Positions 23,698-35,200 of a stretch of 64,000 nt of DNA are shown here, piece by piece; position 1 is the first letter of the stretch, and every line of letters begins with the position of its first letter. The notes beneath the pieces are model-generated. The model searched no databases, was not told where the DNA came from, and saw only the letters and a program-made list of their open reading frames with translations. The position numbers and the translations under genes are program-made. The DNA is taken from contig JADANN010000026.1 in assembly GCA_018806985.1 (NCBI GenBank), positions 868,001 through 932,000 on the forward strand, written 5' to 3'. This stretch comes from Angiostrongylus vasorum. Taxonomy: Eukaryota > Nematoda > Chromadorea > Rhabditida > Metastrongylidae.

Positions 23698-26600
23698 GTA
23701 TCGCCTGTCACCTGTAGTACCGCTGATCGTCGAGTGACTTGAGCTGGCACCAGTAAATCTTCCATTTTTCCCTGATACGTGCAAGAGTAGCCCAGTGGGT
23801 TCTGCTCGCTCTAGCGACTCGTTGAGCATAATACCTTTCTTCTAGGCTCGTCGTTAACAACTCTGACCATTAGGCCGGTGGTCTTCCTTCAGTGCGTTCA
23901 ACATCCCTAGGAATCCAGTCACTAACGGCTCTTGTCCATCGGTTGCCATTCATACGCATTACGCGTCCGGCCCACCTTAGTGTCGACTGTTTGGCGTACA
24001 AAACGGCATCTTCGATTTTTGATCGTCAATGCAAGTCGGAGCTTCGAGTCTCTTCCACTACTTGTGCGAAACGGGATACTCCTAGCGTCGCAGTGATCTT
24101 TCAATCTGCCTACGCAGCGACCAGGATTCTGACGCATACGTTGACGCAGGAAGTACCGTTGAGCCGCAAAGGTGGGCATGGAATCGGGTGTTCTTTGTCT
24201 TCTTCACTACATCCTCGATGCTCTTGAAAGCTCTCCAAGCCGCTCGTTTCCTTCTCCTCAGCTCTAGCTACGTCTTTCAACATTTTGATTTCCCGACCTA
24301 GATAGACACAACTGGAGCATTCGGAGATATTCGTTCCGTTGAGCGTGAATGAGGGAGACGAAACCAATCCGTTCCTAATGAATATCGTTTTTGTGAGGTT
24401 TAGTCGAAGAACAATCTTTCCACAGGCTCTATCAAAGTCGCCAAGTACACGTTCCTCTTGCCTAATGTTTGGTATTATAAGGACGATGTCATCACCAAAG
24501 CAAAGATGGTGTAATTGCCAACCAAAGATTTTTCGCTCCCATATTATCCCATTCCAATGTTCGCATGACCTTTTGGAGGGTGGCGGTAAATAATTTTGGG
24601 GAGATGGGGTCGCCTTGCCTAACCCCCTCCTTTGACGTCGATGATAATATCGTCGTAGAATGGTGATACCTTGATTGTGAAATTTTTTGTACAGCTCACG
24701 AAGAATCTTATGTACTGAGTAGGAACTCTTTGGCTATCAAGACCTTCAACGACTGCTTCTGTCTCAATTGAGTCAAAGGCCTTCTGTAAATCGATGAAAG
24801 TGAGACAGAGCGGTCTTTTGTACTCTCGCGACACTTCAATGAGCCTTGTTATCGTGTGGACGTGGTCCATCGTACTCCCCTTTTCGAAAGCCCTGCTTAC
24901 TTCATATGGCTGTCCTTCGTCCAGCGTTCTGTCAATCCTGTTTAGGATGACTCGAGTGAAAAGTTTGTAGACGACAGACAGTAAGCAAATTGGACGATAG
25001 TTGCCGATATCCTGTAGGTCATCCTTCTTGAACAATAACACGGTCTTGCTGGTGTTCCTGTGGGTAGGGACCATGCATTCGGACAGGTAACGTGTGAAAA
25101 GCCGAGCCAGCGTGTTTACGAGGATTGACGGAAGGTTCTTCAGGTGTTCTGATTTCATCCTGTACGGACCTAGTGTTGTTCGATTATTCATCGACCAAAT
25201 GGCATGTCGGATTTCGGAAGGGAAAACCGGTGGTACAACATGTCATCCTCTTATTTCATATGACGGAAGGCGGACGTGTATCGAAGAAATCTGAGTAGTA
25301 TTCGTAAATGATTTTCTCCATTGCCTCTCTGGATTCTGCTACTGTTCCGTCTGAGCATCGGAGTGCAGTGATCTTGGTCGTGTAATTGGCGAGACTTCGG
25401 TGGTCTTGCGAATGCTTTTCCCAGGCTCTGCAGCATCGACCATTACTGCTGCTCTTCTCTCTTTAAGATCTTTTTTTATCGCCTATCCGCATTGTTTTGC
25501 AAGTTCGGACGTTAGTTCTGCGGTTGCCTGCAACTCCTGCGATTCCACGCTGGCGTATCACCTCGAGCGTTTCTGGAGACAGAAGTCTCTTGGTGAGCTT
25601 CGAACTCTCAGCTTTAATAGCGCTATCGTGAGGATGTTCATTGAGCCGATCGCATTCCTCGTGGGTGTTATCGACAACGGCATCTACCGAACAGCCGGTC
25701 AGTGAATTGAATAAGTCCCAGTTTATGGTGGTTTTGGGACTTCGTTTTTTGAATTTATCTACTTTTTTCTCCTTTGCGCGAGAAATGGAATCTTGCTCAA
25801 AGGAGGCGATGGTCAGATCCTGTGTAAAATTTTGGGGCAACAACGACATCGGCAAGACAAAACCTTCGATTTACTGTGATGTGGTATATTTCGTTATGGT
25901 ACTCTCCATTGGGAGACTCCCACGTCCAGCGCTGAGGGTGAGGCTTCTGGAATTTGTGAGTTACCATGGATTGTCTTGGTCGCCGTGATAAACTCAGACA
26001 GCCGCTCACCCTGTTCGTTCCATTCTAGTCCGTGGGTCCCAATGTGACGTTCCTCAGACGTTCTTCTTGGTCCATTGTTGGCGTCAAAATCTCAAATGGC
26101 GACCTTGAAGAATTAATGGCCTTCTCTGTAGAACTTCTCCAAGTCCATATAGAATGCTTCAACTTCTTCGTCATCGTTTGATGTCGGCGCGTAAACGACG
26201 AAGATTGTCAAAGCCGGAATTGATCCACATCTTTTTATTCGTAAACGACCGATTCGGGTTTTAAGTTGTTCGAATGAATCGTCGATGTTCATGGACAAAC
26301 TCGTGCTGACGAGAACGCCGACGCTGCCAACTCCTCTAGTGTCGCGTGTTACGAGGAACAATTCATCTCCGGTGTCATAGAGGGCGTTGAATGAGTGGCG
26401 TCGTCTCGTCTCTGCCAGGCCGACGACGTCGGACCTTATCCTTCTTGCTGGAATGATCACGTCTTTTATCGAAGACTCAGATGCAAGTGTGCGTTCATTG
26501 TACGCACAGATTGTCACCTTAGTCATTTGCGATTTAGGGAGCTTGGAATGGCTACGAGATTTTAGCAGCCTTTCTGCACTTGACCTTCGCAACGCTGTCG

Positions 26601-27013
26601 CACCTTGCGCGCCTTCACTGCCAGGATAATGAGATTCAATCATTTTAGTCTGTTTATCGTTGAATACCCACGTGTAGCTTGCTATTTTCCAAAAGTAGAG
26701 GATCAGTATATTCACGGGTAGCTTGCCCGTTTTTCCCGAAGTGGGCGTGGAGCTTATTTGTTGGAGGCGACTTCAAACCGTCTCGCATATACTTTCCCGT
26801 CACTTGATTGCATGCTTTTTTCGGAACTGACTCGCAGAATACAATCCGCATAAACTAGACAGAAAAAAAGAGGCATCTCCTGGATCCACCTACGTCTCAG
26901 AGAAGCAAAGATCGCTTTTGGTCCGCGATTAACCCCCAATACGCCGCTTTGACACGGCCACGTACTCTGGCGACTAACCGGCTCGAGATCCCTATATGAG
27001 GAGAGATCCGTAG
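23698..27013 (-). mobile_element. RTE-1 LINE copy 2, near full length, frame-broken
   Basis: Both ends of the LINE are present: the 3' end near 23700 (GTGACTTGAGCTGGCACCAG) and the 5' leader near 27013 (CTCGAGATCCCTATATGAGG). Endonuclease pieces read TICAYNERTLASESSIKDV and VGLAETRRRHSFNALYDTG near 26500-26350. Reverse-transcriptase pieces read MNNRTTLGPYRMKSEHLKNL, NYRPICLLSVVYKLF and LTFIDLQKAFDSIETEAV near 25190-24760. The ADD box region (about 24500) and the C-terminal KIKWAGHVM-like part are frame-broken. At least nine frame segments show that it is dead. A fairly intact 190-codon RT segment (24619-25191) is the longest. Confidence 0.92.
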
Positions 27014-27043
27014 ATATATATATCTACATTTATGTATATACTT
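27010..27043. repeat. Short (AT)n tract
   Basis: GATATATATATCTACATTTATGTATATAC-like low-complexity run exactly at the LINE 5' end. Split here because it marks the boundary; similar AT runs sit at the 5' end of RTE-1 copy 4. Confidence 0.7.
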
Positions 27044-27051
27044 TCCGGGGC

Positions 27052-27465
27052 TGGCGCATTCACCCACCACACCATGCGGGTAACAGGGCGTTCGTTCCCC
27101 ACCGCAAACACCTGCTAGTCGGAGTTTTGCAAATATCTCAGCATCATTGAAGTTATATTTCGCAATACACCCTGCCATTAAAAAGAGTAGGTAGTAAGTA
27201 ATAAGTTAAAAATTGTGGTTATAGCTACAGCCTCAGTTTAACTGGGCTCATTGCCGATTTGCGCTACCCAGATCAATGTTGTTGACGGGTCACTGCTGAT
27301 GGCACTGATCGACAGAAATAGCTGAGAAACAGGCGAAACGAAGAACGCGCATGGTGTTGTGATGAACGCGTTAACTCCCGGAGGGGGTAATAGTGCTTTC
27401 GTTCCCCACCACAAACAGCTGCCATCCGGAGTTCTGCAAATATCTAAGCACCATTGAAATCAGTA
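27052..27465 (+). repeat. Repeat C, two forward units
   Basis: First unit 27052-27215: a reverse stub ATTCACCCACCACACCATGC, then forward GCGTTCGTTCCCCACCGC and GAGTTTTGCAAATATCTCAG. Second unit 27216-27465 starts at the TACAGCCTCAGTTTAACTGG end and runs to GTTCTGCAAATATCTAAGC. The join shows how units can lie end to end. Confidence 0.75.
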
Positions 27466-28147
27466 GAGTTATAGGTGATAAAGCTGAAGTCCACATGCAA
27501 TACGTAGCATCTCTAAGTGAAAATCATGATATACTCGATGGATGTTGAACAGTTAGGAGCCATAAGGTCCAAAGAATTATGTGAATCATGCTGAAGTTTT
27601 CACTCCTCGCCTAAACTACCACTTTCGGTACACTTAACTTCTAACATTAATCATGTGCACAAGTATTAGTTTCTAGTCCTTAAGCAACCTGAGGTGTTTT
27701 GTAATGTGGTGGTGAAGGTGTCGTTGGATTCACACGTTGAAGTTGTTGGGATTCGACCTACTAGGTAATGACCCTCATTCTTCAGGGATTGCTTGACCTG
27801 CGTGCCTAGTGGGATGGAATGCATGACACTACGCGACTTTAACGAATTTCTATCCTACCTTGAAAGCTCTCTCCTTTGTCTTTCTACGCAAACTAATACT
27901 GGGCAAGTTTTTTTAACTCGTAGGAAACACTAATGTAAGTCGACCTTTATACCGATCTCGGTATAAATGATCAATATACCTTATTTCACTGATAAGCTAA
28001 CATGAGGGTTATACCGCGCTTGTCATTCTTCAGACCCTCAAGTCAAGAATAAACTGCGATGGGCATTCGCCTGTAATTACCGGTACTCTGAAGGCAACGG
28101 CACCGAAACAGCCACAATAAACGGTTTTTTATATCTATCTCATACAG
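27466..28147. other. Intergenic DNA, no recognised feature
   Basis: Nothing supported. Confidence 0.4.
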
Positions 28148-28412
28148 AAGGGCGCGTGTGGCGAAGTGTTCAGAGGCATCCCGCAACACACACGTCGGAT
28201 CGGTCGTTGCGCTTGCGGCCTACGAAGCCTTGGGCAAATTGGTACCAGACTTGTCTGGGAGTAAAGCAGCACAGACTCGATACATCGGTAGGCCACCGCG
28301 AGTCATTGTTAAGACCAGATATGCACTCAATCACCTCGAAACGATGCTTAATGAAGACGAATGCGTGGCGCATCCCTCAAAGATTGATCAACGCCGAGAG
28401 CTTAATCCTTGT
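28148..28412 (+). mobile_element. tRNA-derived SINE, full-length-like copy
   Basis: Starts GGCGCGTGTGGCGAAGTG (A-box TGGCGAAGTG) and continues CACACACGTCGGATCGGTCG, AAATTGGTACCAGACTTGTC, CGATACATCGGTAGG, CCAGATATGCACTCAATCAC and GATGCTTAATGAAGACGAAT. It ends with a GAGAGCTTAATCCTT-type tail. The 130-codon frame across it is chance. Confidence 0.85.
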
Positions 28413-30050
28413 CTATATGAGGTAAAAAAACCTCTAAAAAGCATTTTTAAAGCATTTTTGCCTCATGTAGGCTCATATATAGAAGGAGGTTTTAATTACT
28501 CATGTCGAGGCGACGGAGCATTGGTTTTTCAAGATCATCGAGCAAAATAACTTCGCCGAAAATGCTCCGTTTTTTGGCTGTGGGTTTGCTCTTCAATGAA
28601 AATTTTTAATTGTGTTTACTCAGTTCCTCTGCAACCATTTCTAGTCTTACTTTGCTACTCTCCACGAGTTTTTTCGGCTTGTAGCAATCCATCAATCCCA
28701 CGGATCCATGCAGATGTCAGCGTCATAAATTTATGAAATTACTTAGCACGTAATGCTCGTTTTTGCTAACCGCCGGTTATTTCTTCATAAAAAGAAATTG
28801 GTCGCTTTCAAAACTCGAGAAGTTTATAAATGAATTTTCGTTGCACTGCTTTGATGGCGTTTTCGGGATTTTTATAATTCTTTTGTTTCTTACCAAACTT
28901 TTTTTTGAAATTCGAACGAATTAACTACATATTCAGGACATCCTAGTGTTATGTTTGATGAAATCTCTCTTGTTCCATCTCTGCGTTGCTCGAAATAGGA
29001 ATGTCAGCAAGAAAAAAGCGAAAAAGGACTAAAGGGCTCCAGAAATTGAGACACGGTGTTGACAAACTTATTCTACTTGTGCATTGTTGGCAAAATGTGC
29101 AGATTTTAGTAGCTCTACATTCGATTACTAAATTGGAATGTGAAGCGACAAGTTTTCGGTTGAAACCAAGTGGCAAAATCATTTTTTGGCTGCTGACTAG
29201 AATCATACAGGAATTATATCTTGGCGAGTGCGTTTAAACTGACATATGATGGGTTGGCCAGAAAAAACTGTTTCAGAGTACTTCCGGATCATTGGCGAGC
29301 TTAGTAACCTTCGCCAACAGGAGCACTAATTCCCCAATCGAGAACATCTATTCCAAGACGCTCGGTGCGCTATGCTCGTGGTTACCAAGGGTTTTCTCGA
29401 CAATCACAAATGAAATTTGTTTACAACATGTCAAGAAGGCTTCGAAGTGAGTGCATCTGCTTTGGTTCAGCTTTAGACTTCAGTAACAGCTTTTTATTAT
29501 GAAAGTAAACACGAATGCATTACAGATTTGCAGAGGTCGCGATTTATCCTTATTCTAAATAGCAACGTCCTCTAGTTTGTTTGTAAACACGAAACACTGA
29601 ATTCATATGTGGTAATTAACACAAAAGCATGGATTTGACCCGTAAAGTTGCCACTGGGTGGTCGTTGAACTAATTATAGCATTCGTTGTCACTGTCTTCT
29701 TGGAACAATCCAAGATGGGAGACAGCAAATTTCCCTCTGATCCATTGAGGCAGAGAAGTATTTGTGGCGACAAATTGGGAACTCATTAGCCTGCTGTCCT
29801 GGAACAGTAGAGATAATGCTACTTGAGCAGCATCCAATATGTTGATGGAAGTAGATACCTAAGTCTCGAGTTGCAGCTGGAGCCACATACGAGCTCGATC
29901 ACTTACATGAATGACAATTGCAAAGCAAAGAAAAGAACTGAGAGAGTACGTGGACCCATACGACCTGTGAAAAAAATCGTCTAAGTATTAAAGTAAGTAG
30001 TGTATAAACTTGTGACTAAAATAAGCGAACCAAACACTAATATTTTTACT
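28413..30050. other. Intergenic DNA, no recognised feature
   Basis: Two opposed open frames near 28950-29237 overlap each other and show no domain. Nothing else was seen. Confidence 0.4.
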
Positions 30051-30052
30051 GT

Positions 30053-30435
30053 GAATTCGTCGTTTTCTCTCTCAGCAATCGCGATTTTGTTAAACAGCAT
30101 ACGTTAACTTCCATGCAATAACACACATATAACACATTCGTAGCTGAAGTTACGACAGAATCGCCTTCTTCAGAACCGCTTTTTTTCACCTGTCTTCCAC
30201 CAAGGAAGAACAGCCGCTCAGAGTCGTATATGGTTGACCACTGCCAGTCGGTGGAAGACAGGTGAAAAAAAGCGGCTCTGAAGAAGACAATTCTGCCGAA
30301 ACGTCAGCTACGGTTGTGTTGTATGTGTGTCATTGTATGGAAGTAAACGTATGCTGTTTAACAATCTCGCGTTTGCTGAGAGAAAGAACGACGAATTCAT
30401 AATCCAATGCCGAGCTTAATAGAAAGTCGATCATG
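30053..30435. mobile_element. Penelope-like element terminal foldback with hammerhead-like core
   Basis: A long palindrome: GAATTCGTCG at 30053-30062 mirrors CGACGAATTC at 30389-30398. The inner arms (TCTTCAGAACCGC / GCGGCTCTGAAGA and CACCTGTCTTCCACC / GGTGGAAGACAGGTG) are almost perfect, with a centre of about 50 bases. On the + strand CTGAAGA (30278-30284), a short stem, GCC, GAAAC (30298-30302) and GTC (30303-30305) occur in the order of a type I hammerhead ribozyme with minimal helix III. The flank GCTTAATAGAAAGTCGATC is the terminus shared with the 10.7- and 50.3-kb PLE copies. No coding sequence is present. Confidence 0.65.
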
Positions 30436-31371
30436 GGTATTTTTACTATGATTCACACTTGAATGCTTAGAAAGGCTATCTTGCAATTCGTCCCACCTTC
30501 AGCACAATTCCATTAATTTGACTCTGTTGTAACCGTTATCCTTTGAGTTGGCTCGTTCCAACATTGTGTTTTTGTGAGCTTTACTTCCAATTCATAAAGT
30601 CGTGTGCACCTGTGGTGCACCACTGTAAGTCACTGTGGCTACTCTAATGGCATCTCTAGATAGTAGTAGTACAGCTGACTACTCTTCAGTTGTAAGCCAG
30701 CCTCCTCAACATAGACTCTTATACATCTATGTTGCACTGCAGCTGTAATCATGAAATTTCAAAATCGTAACATGATGACGAAGCCATGAACTGCAAAGTC
30801 CGCGTTAATATAGAATGAAGCAGTTAGATTACAAAAGTTGTGAACTATCGCTCTCTGTTAATGAAGCAGAGAACCCACAGCGCAATAAAGGTGTCGCTTC
30901 AGGTCTAGACTCGGCATACGGGAGTGCCGATATGAGTGTCTGATCGAACATATAATCGTAGAAACCTTTGCTGGTAAGGCAACGAAACTATCTCCTTCTG
31001 AGGCTTCCAATCATCATCTGTGTTCAATCAACAGTCAATGAAGACGTGCTCCTTTGCTTTCCCACTAGACTCATACATTCACAGTTTATCATTGTGTTCA
31101 ACGTTTTCACACCAATTTACCTCATTAAAAACCTCTGCTCGTGCAATCGCGAGGCTAATTGGCGTCTTCATAAGTGCTGTTCGAAGAGTGTATACACCAA
31201 GCAACAAGATCACGCCCTCTGCTTGAAACAAGCATTATTTATATTCTAACTGATGTACTAATGTTCTAATGATTCTCTTCAAATTTTGGGGGCATTTTTT
31301 TAAAAATGCCGATAGTCTTGTTGATAACATAGAAGATTGTTAGGGAAATGCTGCACTTTGCTAAAAATCAT
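30436..31371. other. Intergenic DNA, no recognised feature
   Basis: Open frames at 30968-31249 have no recognisable domain. Nothing else was seen. Confidence 0.4.
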
Positions 31372-31590
31372 TGGCATGGTCATGTCCCTCCCAACGGCTT
31401 ACAGCCTCATCGTGGCTGGGAAGTGCTTCTGGGTGTCGGACTGCGATGTACAGCGGAGGGATCCGTACCCCTGGCAGAGTCTCCCAAGCTTAGAAGGCGT
31501 CCGGCGTTTCCATCAGGAAGCCTAGCTAAGATTAAACCAATACCAGGATCCACCACAATGAAATTTTTTGTTTTTAATGCTCGATGAAGT
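31372..31590 (+). repeat. Repeat B, partial copy
   Basis: Carries CCTCCCAACGGCTTACAGCC, CTGGGTGTCGGACTGCGATG, TCTCCCAAGCTTAGAAGGCG, TTTCCATCAGGAAGCC and AATACCAGGATCCACCA. It is a second, incomplete copy head-to-tail with the next one. Confidence 0.75.
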
Positions 31591-31599
31591 TAAACGGCC

Positions 31600-32278
31600 C
31601 TCCCAACGGTTTACCGCCTCACCGTGGCTGCGAGGTGTTTCTGCGTGTCGGACTGCGATGTACAGCGGGGACCAAATCCCTAACGGGGTCTCCCAAGCTA
31701 CGAAGGAGTCCGGGGTTTCCATCAGGTCCTAGCTAAGAGTAAGGGGCGTGTGGCGCAGCGGTTGGAGGCCCCACTCCGACACACACGTGGAACCTATCCC
31801 CACGCCCATGGCTCACCAAGTTTTCCATCCATCCGGGGTCGGCAAATTGGTACCAGACGTGTCTTGGAAAACAGCAGCACTGGCTCGATGTATCGGTAGG
31901 AAAAGTCCTTGTAAAGGCCAGATATGCATTCAATTACCCCCAACGATACTTAGTGAAGTCGAATGCATGGCGCATCCCTCAGGAATTGATCAGCGCGGAA
32001 AGCTTTATCCTTTATCCTTCATCCTAGCTAAGAGTAAAACAATACCAGAATCCACCATCGTCCTGGTATCAAAGTCGCATGGTGGCCAATCTCCTTCCGA
32101 TCCACAAGGACTGCGACTACTTGTGGTGGTGAAGACCTGGGGCAGACTTTGGCCAGGCTGACCTCAGGATTCCAGGGAACCACAATGGCTTAGCCGGCAA
32201 ATCTCCGAAAAGTAGAGTTTATGCTGGGGCCCGCACAACCAGTGAGGACGAGGAGTTGAAGTATCAGGTAAGTAAGTA
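31600..32278 (+). repeat. Repeat B, full copy split by a SINE
   Basis: The 5' half (31600-31742) and 3' half (32022-32278) are separated by the SINE at 31743-32021. The 3' half contains GGTGGCCAATCTCC, GACCTCAGGATTCCAGGG and the end GGCCCGCACAACCAGTGAGG, then AAGTATCAGGTAAGTAAGTA. That end resembles the 3' end of RTE-2 at 51668-51707. I see no protein in it; it is probably a non-autonomous retroelement (inference). Confidence 0.7.
31743..32021 (+). mobile_element. tRNA-derived SINE, complete, with perfect 16-bp TSD
   Basis: The 279-bp element begins GGGGCGTGTGGCGCAGCGG; TGGCGCAGCGG fits the Pol III A-box. A B-box-like GGAACCTATCC follows about 45 bases on. The unique body includes AAATTGGTACCAGACGTGTC and CGATGTATCGGTAGG, and the tail is CTTTATCCTTTATCCTTCA. 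The flanks TCCTAGCTAAGAGTAA at 31727-31742 and 32022-32037 are identical, the mark of target-primed insertion. The host is repeat B, so the SINE is younger than that repeat copy. Confidence 0.92.
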
Positions 32279-35200
32279 TGGTTGTGTCATTTTCCTCAAC
32301 TATCATTGCTCTTAGGAAGAGCAGTGAGACCAAGAAATAAGTGAGCTTTATTGTCGTGATACAGTTGTGCTACCAGACTGATAGACTATCCATTTGTCGA
32401 TTGTCGAATCTGTTGGCAAGTACACACTTTTATTGAAATAAGATTACAGGACAACCTTTGTTACAACACTTTCAATGCCCAATCTGCAGCCACTGGTGAT
32501 TAGAATGCGCTGCTGTTACCCGTCTGTTGTAGCATTTCGTATTTGGTGTCGACAAACAACTTTGAACAGTCCGTTCCTTTAGTATTTCCATTCAATTTTT
32601 ATAGGTGGATAAGATCACTGCTTTTTTATTTAAGCAACTAGTTCAAGTTGTTGGCGATGCTATCCGAAGTTGACACTTTCAGCACAACCGACGTAAAATT
32701 AGTAGTAGAATAGTTGTCGTTTACGACGATTGCAATTTTTTTCAACTTACAGATGAGTCCAACTTTTAAATGAAAGTCACTGATAGAGTCGCTTCCTTAG
32801 GAAAGTACTGGGCAGGTACAAACTTTGTTTCTTGTCTCTAAGAAAGTCACTAATATTTGCCAAACTTTTATCACTGGGCGGTTCATGCGTATCGACTAAC
32901 AATTTTCGGTGGTCCTAAAAGTTGGTCCACTTAAACCTGACGTACTTCGCGTTCTACTTCCTTTTTCGATTGGCAATTTTCACCGAAAGACGTGGCACCT
33001 TCAATTTCACAACATCCTATCCGATTTCCATTTTTGCAACTCACTTACTCTGTCTGCTATAGCATCAAAGTGAGTGCAGATGCAGGTTTTTCATTACTTA
33101 CTATGATGGCATAAGTTGGAATGCACACAGAGCTTCTGACTGCTGGTGCTCATTAAATCCTTTTCTTATTCATTTCGTCTCACAAATGAAGCGAGGACTA
33201 CCAAGTCTTCTTATCTCCTCTATCACGTCAGAGAATCTGAGTTATAAAATTCTCCAAAATCAAATTGCAGAATGCGCGTAATTTTCAGTGTGATGAATTG
33301 TTGCCTCCCAAATCTCCATAAGCGTGATCGAAACAGCTTGCATAAGTAGGCTTCAGTTTTTTTTTTATCTGAGTGAACTACGAAACACTTCACATAAATT
33401 TCTGTCCCTTTTAAAATCTTTCAGGCTGGTAGCGCCATTAGCAAGAAGTCTCATCGAAAGTTTTCGTCTCGAGAAAGCAGATAGAGTGTCATCGGGACGG
33501 TCACCTGCCACCAAGGCGTTTTCCAAAACGCACACAAATTCTCGGAAGAAGAGGAACCCAACTAAATTAGGCGTTTCCATTGCCAGAGTGCTTTGAAAAA
33601 TGTTTGAATTGGTTTGAATGATTAGTCTCATCATTGCCAAAGCCTGCATAAGTGATTTAGTTTTGCAACGCTCGCAGTAGAGGTTTTACAATTGTGCGGG
33701 CTCAAATGACAGATGTATTAATTAATTACTCATTTTAAAACTGTTAATTAAAAAATAATTAAGGCGTTACTCTTTGTAATTTTTGATAAATATGATTTGG
33801 CAATGCTCAACAATAGAAATCACGTGCTCGATTAGTAAAACGAAAATTGCCCATGAGATAATGTGGCAGTTCAGGTTTCCGTCTAATTAACACGTCGTTG
33901 TGCGTGAAGCTCAATAAATTGTTAAGACAATGGAGCACATTCTCCACAAAATTCTAGAAGATATGTACTTTCTGGTATCTGTCGTATTACTGTGTGAATC
34001 TCTTGTCTCAGAAAATACAAACTGGAAGCACTTGAGAATCTTCTGCAAGTGGCAACTCTAATTCGTACATCTCTTTACATGCTCTTATCAACTGATCTCG
34101 TAGAGTTGATGCGAGGTTGGTATAAGCTGTCGTTGTTGTTATTGTTGTTGTACTTCGATGGCTAACGTTTCTGCTATTACTCCTTCCTCAGAGGCAAACG
34201 GTTACTAGTGGAACTCTAATTCACTCAATATGTAACCCCCTTTTCAGATGGTATAAAACAGTCGCCATCTTATGAAAACACTTTACGATTCCCTATTCGT
34301 TTCTGTTGGAACCCAATTCTGCCTTCAACACCTTCTCGGAACCCGACATCGTCGATGTACCTAACAGTGGCAGACTCAAATCTACCACCGCAAATCGATG
34401 CTATTGTTCGATCTCACTTACTTCCTTCTATAGCAGAGCATACCTCTAAGAGTAATACCTCAAGCGTCTGTATTCTAGAACTTCCAATTAGCCAACGTCG
34501 GAACACGAACAGGCCAATCAGAGGCTGACACTTCTACAACGTTCCGAGGTCTGGTCTGCTGGTCTGCTTCCTGATAAATAATTCAGCACATTGCCGCAGA
34601 ATACTCCATTACAATCCACAAGAATAGTCGGATGTCGCGGTGAAAACAATGACTGTTAAATTTTCAACTGATACCACGACCACCGACCGGTTCCTAGAAA
34701 ACACAAGCATTCAGATCAACACAAACTGTAGTGATACGAATGCTACACATGGCCTACATGTTGCAAAATCCAGTGAAAACAATACAGTGGAGGACTGTCT
34801 ATAAAACTTTTAAACATATAAAGTGTCCGGTTAGCAAATGCGCAGAAATAACGTGAAAACTATTAGCGTTGTTCCGCAATGTCTGAACAGGATGAAAATG
34901 TGATGAATAAAATGCATTGCTAAATTACGTGACACTGCTACTCTTACCTAAAGGTTAGCATCCTCTTTAAAATTATAATGTATGATTTCCTACGAGGCCT
35001 ATGATTTGAGTTCGTAATAAAGAATTCTGGTACAAAATAATTAACCACTGCCGCGGGTTTTTTTTTTTCCATGAAAGACCCGATGGCAAGAAAACAGGAG
35101 ACAAATGATCTTCAATAATTCACTAATCGAAACATAGGTAGATTACGACGAATAGTACAGAAATGCAAGATGAAATGGTACTTGCAGAAAACGAGTCTTC

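Noticed and set aside
28158..28550. 130-codon open frame
   Set aside because: Runs through the SINE body; not a gene.
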